Notes under the pieces: generated by a model
Seen by the model: only the letters and a program-made list of their open reading frames with translations
What the model was told of the DNA's origin: nothing
Database searches by the model: none
Program-made: the position numbers and the translations under genes
Shown here: positions 61,847-64,000 of the stretch, in pieces
Layout of the letters: each line of letters starts with the position of its first letter
Numbering within the stretch: position 1 is the stretch's first letter
DNA from: Bifidobacterium primatium
GTDB lineage: Bacteria; Actinomycetota; Actinomycetes; Actinomycetales; Bifidobacteriaceae
Direction of reading: 5' to 3'
Length of the DNA: 64,000 nucleotides
NCBI RefSeq assembly: GCF_002802875.1
Contig: NZ_PEBI01000001.1
Location: 459,830-523,829 of the forward strand

Positions 61847-61924
61847 GTCAATGCCCCTTGCCTATATTGCCGTGCCCCGTATCGTAAAGATGATGACGAT
61901 GCTGTCGTTCCGTATCATACGACG

Positions 61925-61955
61925 GGAGGCCATCGACAGAACATCGATGGCCTCC
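61925..61955 (-). terminator. hairpin between the xylitol/sorbitol-type dehydrogenase gene and araC-type gene
   Basis: A perfect 12-bp stem, GGAGGCCATCGA with TCGATGGCCTCC, seven-base loop, 48 bases after the dehydrogenase stop. No T run. Confidence 0.65.
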
Positions 61956-62002
61956 CCATGTTCATACCCGAAATGTCACGGGACGGAGCGAGGCATCGGG
62001 AA

Positions 62003-63043
62003 TCAGTCCCTGTCCACGGTGATTTGCAGCTTGATGTCGCCCGGGCGACCCTCGTCCATACGGTCGAAGGCGGCCTTGGCGTCCTTCATGGCGAACGTGT
62101 CGGTGATGAACGGCTTGAGGTTGAGCTTGCCGCTGGCGACCAGGTCGATGGCCTTCTGATACACGTTGGCGTAGCGGAACACGTTTTCGATGCGGACCTC
62201 GGTGGCCTGCAGCTCGGTGATGTCGATGGACACCGGGTTCACGGGGATGCCGACGAGCACTGCGCAGCCGCCGGGGGCGATGAGCTTCCAGAAGGTCTCG
62301 AACGCCTTGGGGGCGCCGGAGCATTCGAACGCCACGTCGGCGCCCCAGCCGCCGGTCTCCTCGCGCACGCGCTCGACCAAGTCCTCCTTGGTGAGGTCGA
62401 CGGGGATGATGCCCGGAATCTGGCCGATGATGCCGAGCTTGACGTCGGAGACGTCGGAGATGATGACCTTGGAGGCGCCGCCGGCGAGCGCGGCGGAGGC
62501 GGTGAGCATGCCCACCGTGCCGGAGCCGGTGACCACGCACACGTCGCCGGGCCTGATGCGCGCCTTGGTGGCGGCCCACATGCCCACGGCGGTGGGTTCG
62601 AGCAGCGCGCCCTCGCCGAAGCTCATGTTGTCGGGCAGATGGTAGGTGAAGGCGGCCGGGTGGATGACCTCCTCGCACAGGCAGCCGTCGACCGGCGGGG
62701 TGGCGAAGAAGCGGACGGCCGGGTCGACGTTGTACATGCCGAGGCGGCTGGCGCGGGAGGTCATGTCGGGGATGCCGGGTTCGAGGGCCACGCGGTCGCC
62801 GGGCTTGAAGCCGGTGACGCCCTCGCCCACTTCGATCACGGTGCCGGCGGCCTCATGACCGAGGATCATCGGCTGCTCGACCACGTACTTGCCGACGCGG
62901 CCATGCGTGTAGTAGTGCAGGTCGGATCCGCAGACGCCCACGGTGTGCGGGGCGATACGCAGCTCGCCGGGGCCGGGGGCCGGAACGTCTGGGACCTCGC
63001 GCACATTGATGACGCCCTGCTTCTCGAGAACTACTGCCTTCAT
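62003..63043 (-). CDS. sorbitol/xylitol dehydrogenase-type zinc enzyme, 346 aa
   Basis: MDR enzyme of the polyol dehydrogenase branch: [17 protein letters not shown] with catalytic Cys, [16 protein letters not shown] with His-Glu, [22 protein letters not shown], and [13 protein letters not shown]. The four structural zinc cysteines present in the 56981 enzyme are missing ([10 protein letters not shown] in their place), as in mammalian sorbitol dehydrogenase. It oxidises a polyol such as xylitol, sorbitol or arabitol to a ketose with NAD+. CAAAGGAGTATCACC precedes the ATG. It lies 25 bases downstream of the second carrier gene. Confidence 0.92.
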   Translation of the reverse strand: MKAVVLEKQGVINVREVPDVPAPGPGELRIAPHTVGVCGSDLHYYTHGRVGKYVVEQPMILGHEAAGTVIEVGEGVTGFKPGDRVALEPGIPDMTSRASRLGMYNVDPAVRFFATPPVDGCLCEEVIHPAAFTYHLPDNMSFGEGALLEPTAVGMWAATKARIRPGDVCVVTGSGTVGMLTASAALAGGASKVIISDVSDVKLGIIGQIPGIIPVDLTKEDLVERVREETGGWGADVAFECSGAPKAFETFWKLIAPGGCAVLVGIPVNPVSIDITELQATEVRIENVFRYANVYQKAIDLVASGKLNLKPFITDTFAMKDAKAAFDRMDEGRPGDIKLQITVDRD

Positions 63044-63068
63044 GGTGATACTCCTTTGTTGTTGGGGT

Positions 63069-64000
63069 TTATAGGGTTGGTTTGTTGTTGTTGAGGTTCG
63101 GGTCTATCGGGTCTGCCGGGGTCGCCGGATTCGCCGGAACACGGCCGAACGATCGTCGGTCATTCGGCCGGCCGGTTTCACTGCCAAGCCGGGTCAGGCC
63201 CGCCGCCGCGGTGATGACGGACTCGGCGCCGCCATCGATGGCTGCGACACGACCACGCTGTTCGCCCGGCTTATCAGTCGAATCGTCGGCAGTCTGCGCC
63301 ACGGCGAGGCAACGACCATGCTCGTCGAATCCGGGCTGCTTCGGTCGGATGAAGAGCGAGATGGCGGAGCCGCCGATGTAGCAGATTGCGTAGGCCCAGC
63401 ACACGCCGGCGAAGCCGACCGTCTCCAGCAGGATCGTCGCGATGAACGGACCGCAGAACGTGGTCAGTCCGGAGGCGAGGTTGTGTGCCGAGACCGCCGC
63501 ACCCTTGTGCTCGGGCTCCAAGGCGGGGAAGATGGCGCCCATCGGCACGAATGCGGAGATGCCCATGCCCAGCACCACGGCGCACACATACATGACCGGC
63601 AGATTATGGCCGAGGAACTGCGGCACGTAGTACATGGCGAGCGTGCCGATGGCGGAGAGCCAGCAGCCCCACCAGCGCATCTGGCGCATCCAGCCGAAAC
63701 GGTCGCCCATACGGCCCCAGAACACGTTGCCGAACACGGTGACGACGAAGAGCAGCCCCCAGATGGTGGACCATTCGGTGACCCGGAACCATGCACCGCC
63801 GCCGTTGTTGTGCGTGGCGAGGTACAGCGGCATGATGACCGGGAAGCCGTACAGCGTGAGGTTGCAGATGACGCGCAGCACCGCCGCGAGGGCGATCTGC
63901 CGGTTCTGTCCGAGGATGGTCACGCCGCGGGAAAGCTCCTGCAGCTTCTCCGTGGTGCTCATGGTATCGAGATTCTCATTGGTGGTCTTCGGCACGAAGA
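63069..64000 (-). CDS. RbtT/DalT-family MFS polyol transporter, C-terminal two thirds
   Basis: Paralogue of the 58550-59941 carrier: LDTMSTTEKLQELSRGVTIL, YGFPVIMPLYLATHNN, GRMGDRFGWMRQMRWWGCWL and SAHNLASGLTTFCGPFIATI align segment by segment. The tail after RPKQPGFDEHGRC is a long hydrophilic extension. The 5' part lies beyond the window; reading continues through ...FVPKTTNEN at the edge. It is first in an operon with the dehydrogenase at 62003. Confidence 0.9.
   Translation of the reverse strand, partial: FVPKTTNENLDTMSTTEKLQELSRGVTILGQNRQIALAAVLRVICNLTLYGFPVIMPLYLATHNNGGGAWFRVTEWSTIWGLLFVVTVFGNVFWGRMGDRFGWMRQMRWWGCWLSAIGTLAMYYVPQFLGHNLPVMYVCAVVLGMGISAFVPMGAIFPALEPEHKGAAVSAHNLASGLTTFCGPFIATILLETVGFAGVCWAYAICYIGGSAISLFIRPKQPGFDEHGRCLAVAQTADDSTDKPGEQRGRVAAIDGGAESVITAAAGLTRLGSETGRPNDRRSFGRVPANPATPADPIDPNLNNNKPTL

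Overview
The window is chromosomal DNA from a high-GC Bifidobacterium or very close relative. Basis (inference from gene types and style, no search run): RadA, GalT/GalK, PstSCAB-PhoRP, a fused CydDC-type exporter, an actinobacterial Crp, bS22, L,D-transpeptidase and class A PBP with actinobacterial features, plus dense intergenic palindromic repeats of the CTCCCCTCA/TGAGGGGAG kind that I associate with bifidobacteria. No rRNA, tRNA, CRISPR array, integrase or transposase was seen.

Layout. 0-9 kb: end of rpiA, a 29-residue ribosomal protein bS22, two membrane-anchored proteins of unknown role, radA, mutY, trmL, an ACT-domain/UPF0210 pair and a MATE pump. 9-18 kb: DEAD-box helicase with a very basic repeat tail, a DUF559 nuclease-like gene enclosed by 61-bp direct repeats, the galactose genes deoR-type regulator/galT/galK, a polyprenyl-phosphate mannosyltransferase and crp. 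18-25 kb: class A PBP, old-yellow-enzyme oxidoreductase, pyrD, a two-domain lipoate-protein ligase and a broken TM2-domain gene. 25-30 kb: a xyloside locus (GH43 plus GPH symporter, divergent LacI regulator). 30-42 kb: leuB, ptrB, an App1-like protein, gcvH, L,D-transpeptidase, nudC, an alpha/beta hydrolase, a Nudix-like protein, thioredoxin and an Rpf/transglycosylase-like cell wall protein. 42-50 kb: pstSCAB with a PHO box and the PhoR/PhoP pair. 49-56 kb: Nramp transporter, secreted HNH nuclease, aldo/keto reductase and fused CydDC. 56-64 kb: a polyol/sugar-alcohol region with two zinc dehydrogenases, two RbtT/DalT-type MFS carriers, a VOC protein and an AraC regulator.

How genes work together. 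Phosphate starvation sensed by PhoR/PhoP probably drives pstSCAB through a tandem 11-bp repeat box upstream of pstS. The LacI-type protein probably controls the divergent xyloside importer and xylosidase. The DeoR-type protein sits with galT and galK and a shared TGTTCATT word suggests its operator. GcvH and the lipoate ligase form an apparently orphan lipoylation pair.

The most unusual signals are non-coding: a nine-copy TTTGTGGGTCTA array arranged as two opposing arms with near-helical spacing (41924-42218); a DUF559 cassette bounded by 61-bp direct repeats (11359-11969); a 64-nt region with a perfect 24-bp inverted repeat (22788-22851); a composite element bounded by 13-bp inverted repeats (58032-58453); a duplicated 3' end of crp; and a 29-codon ORF with an ideal ribosome binding site ahead of a polyol dehydrogenase.
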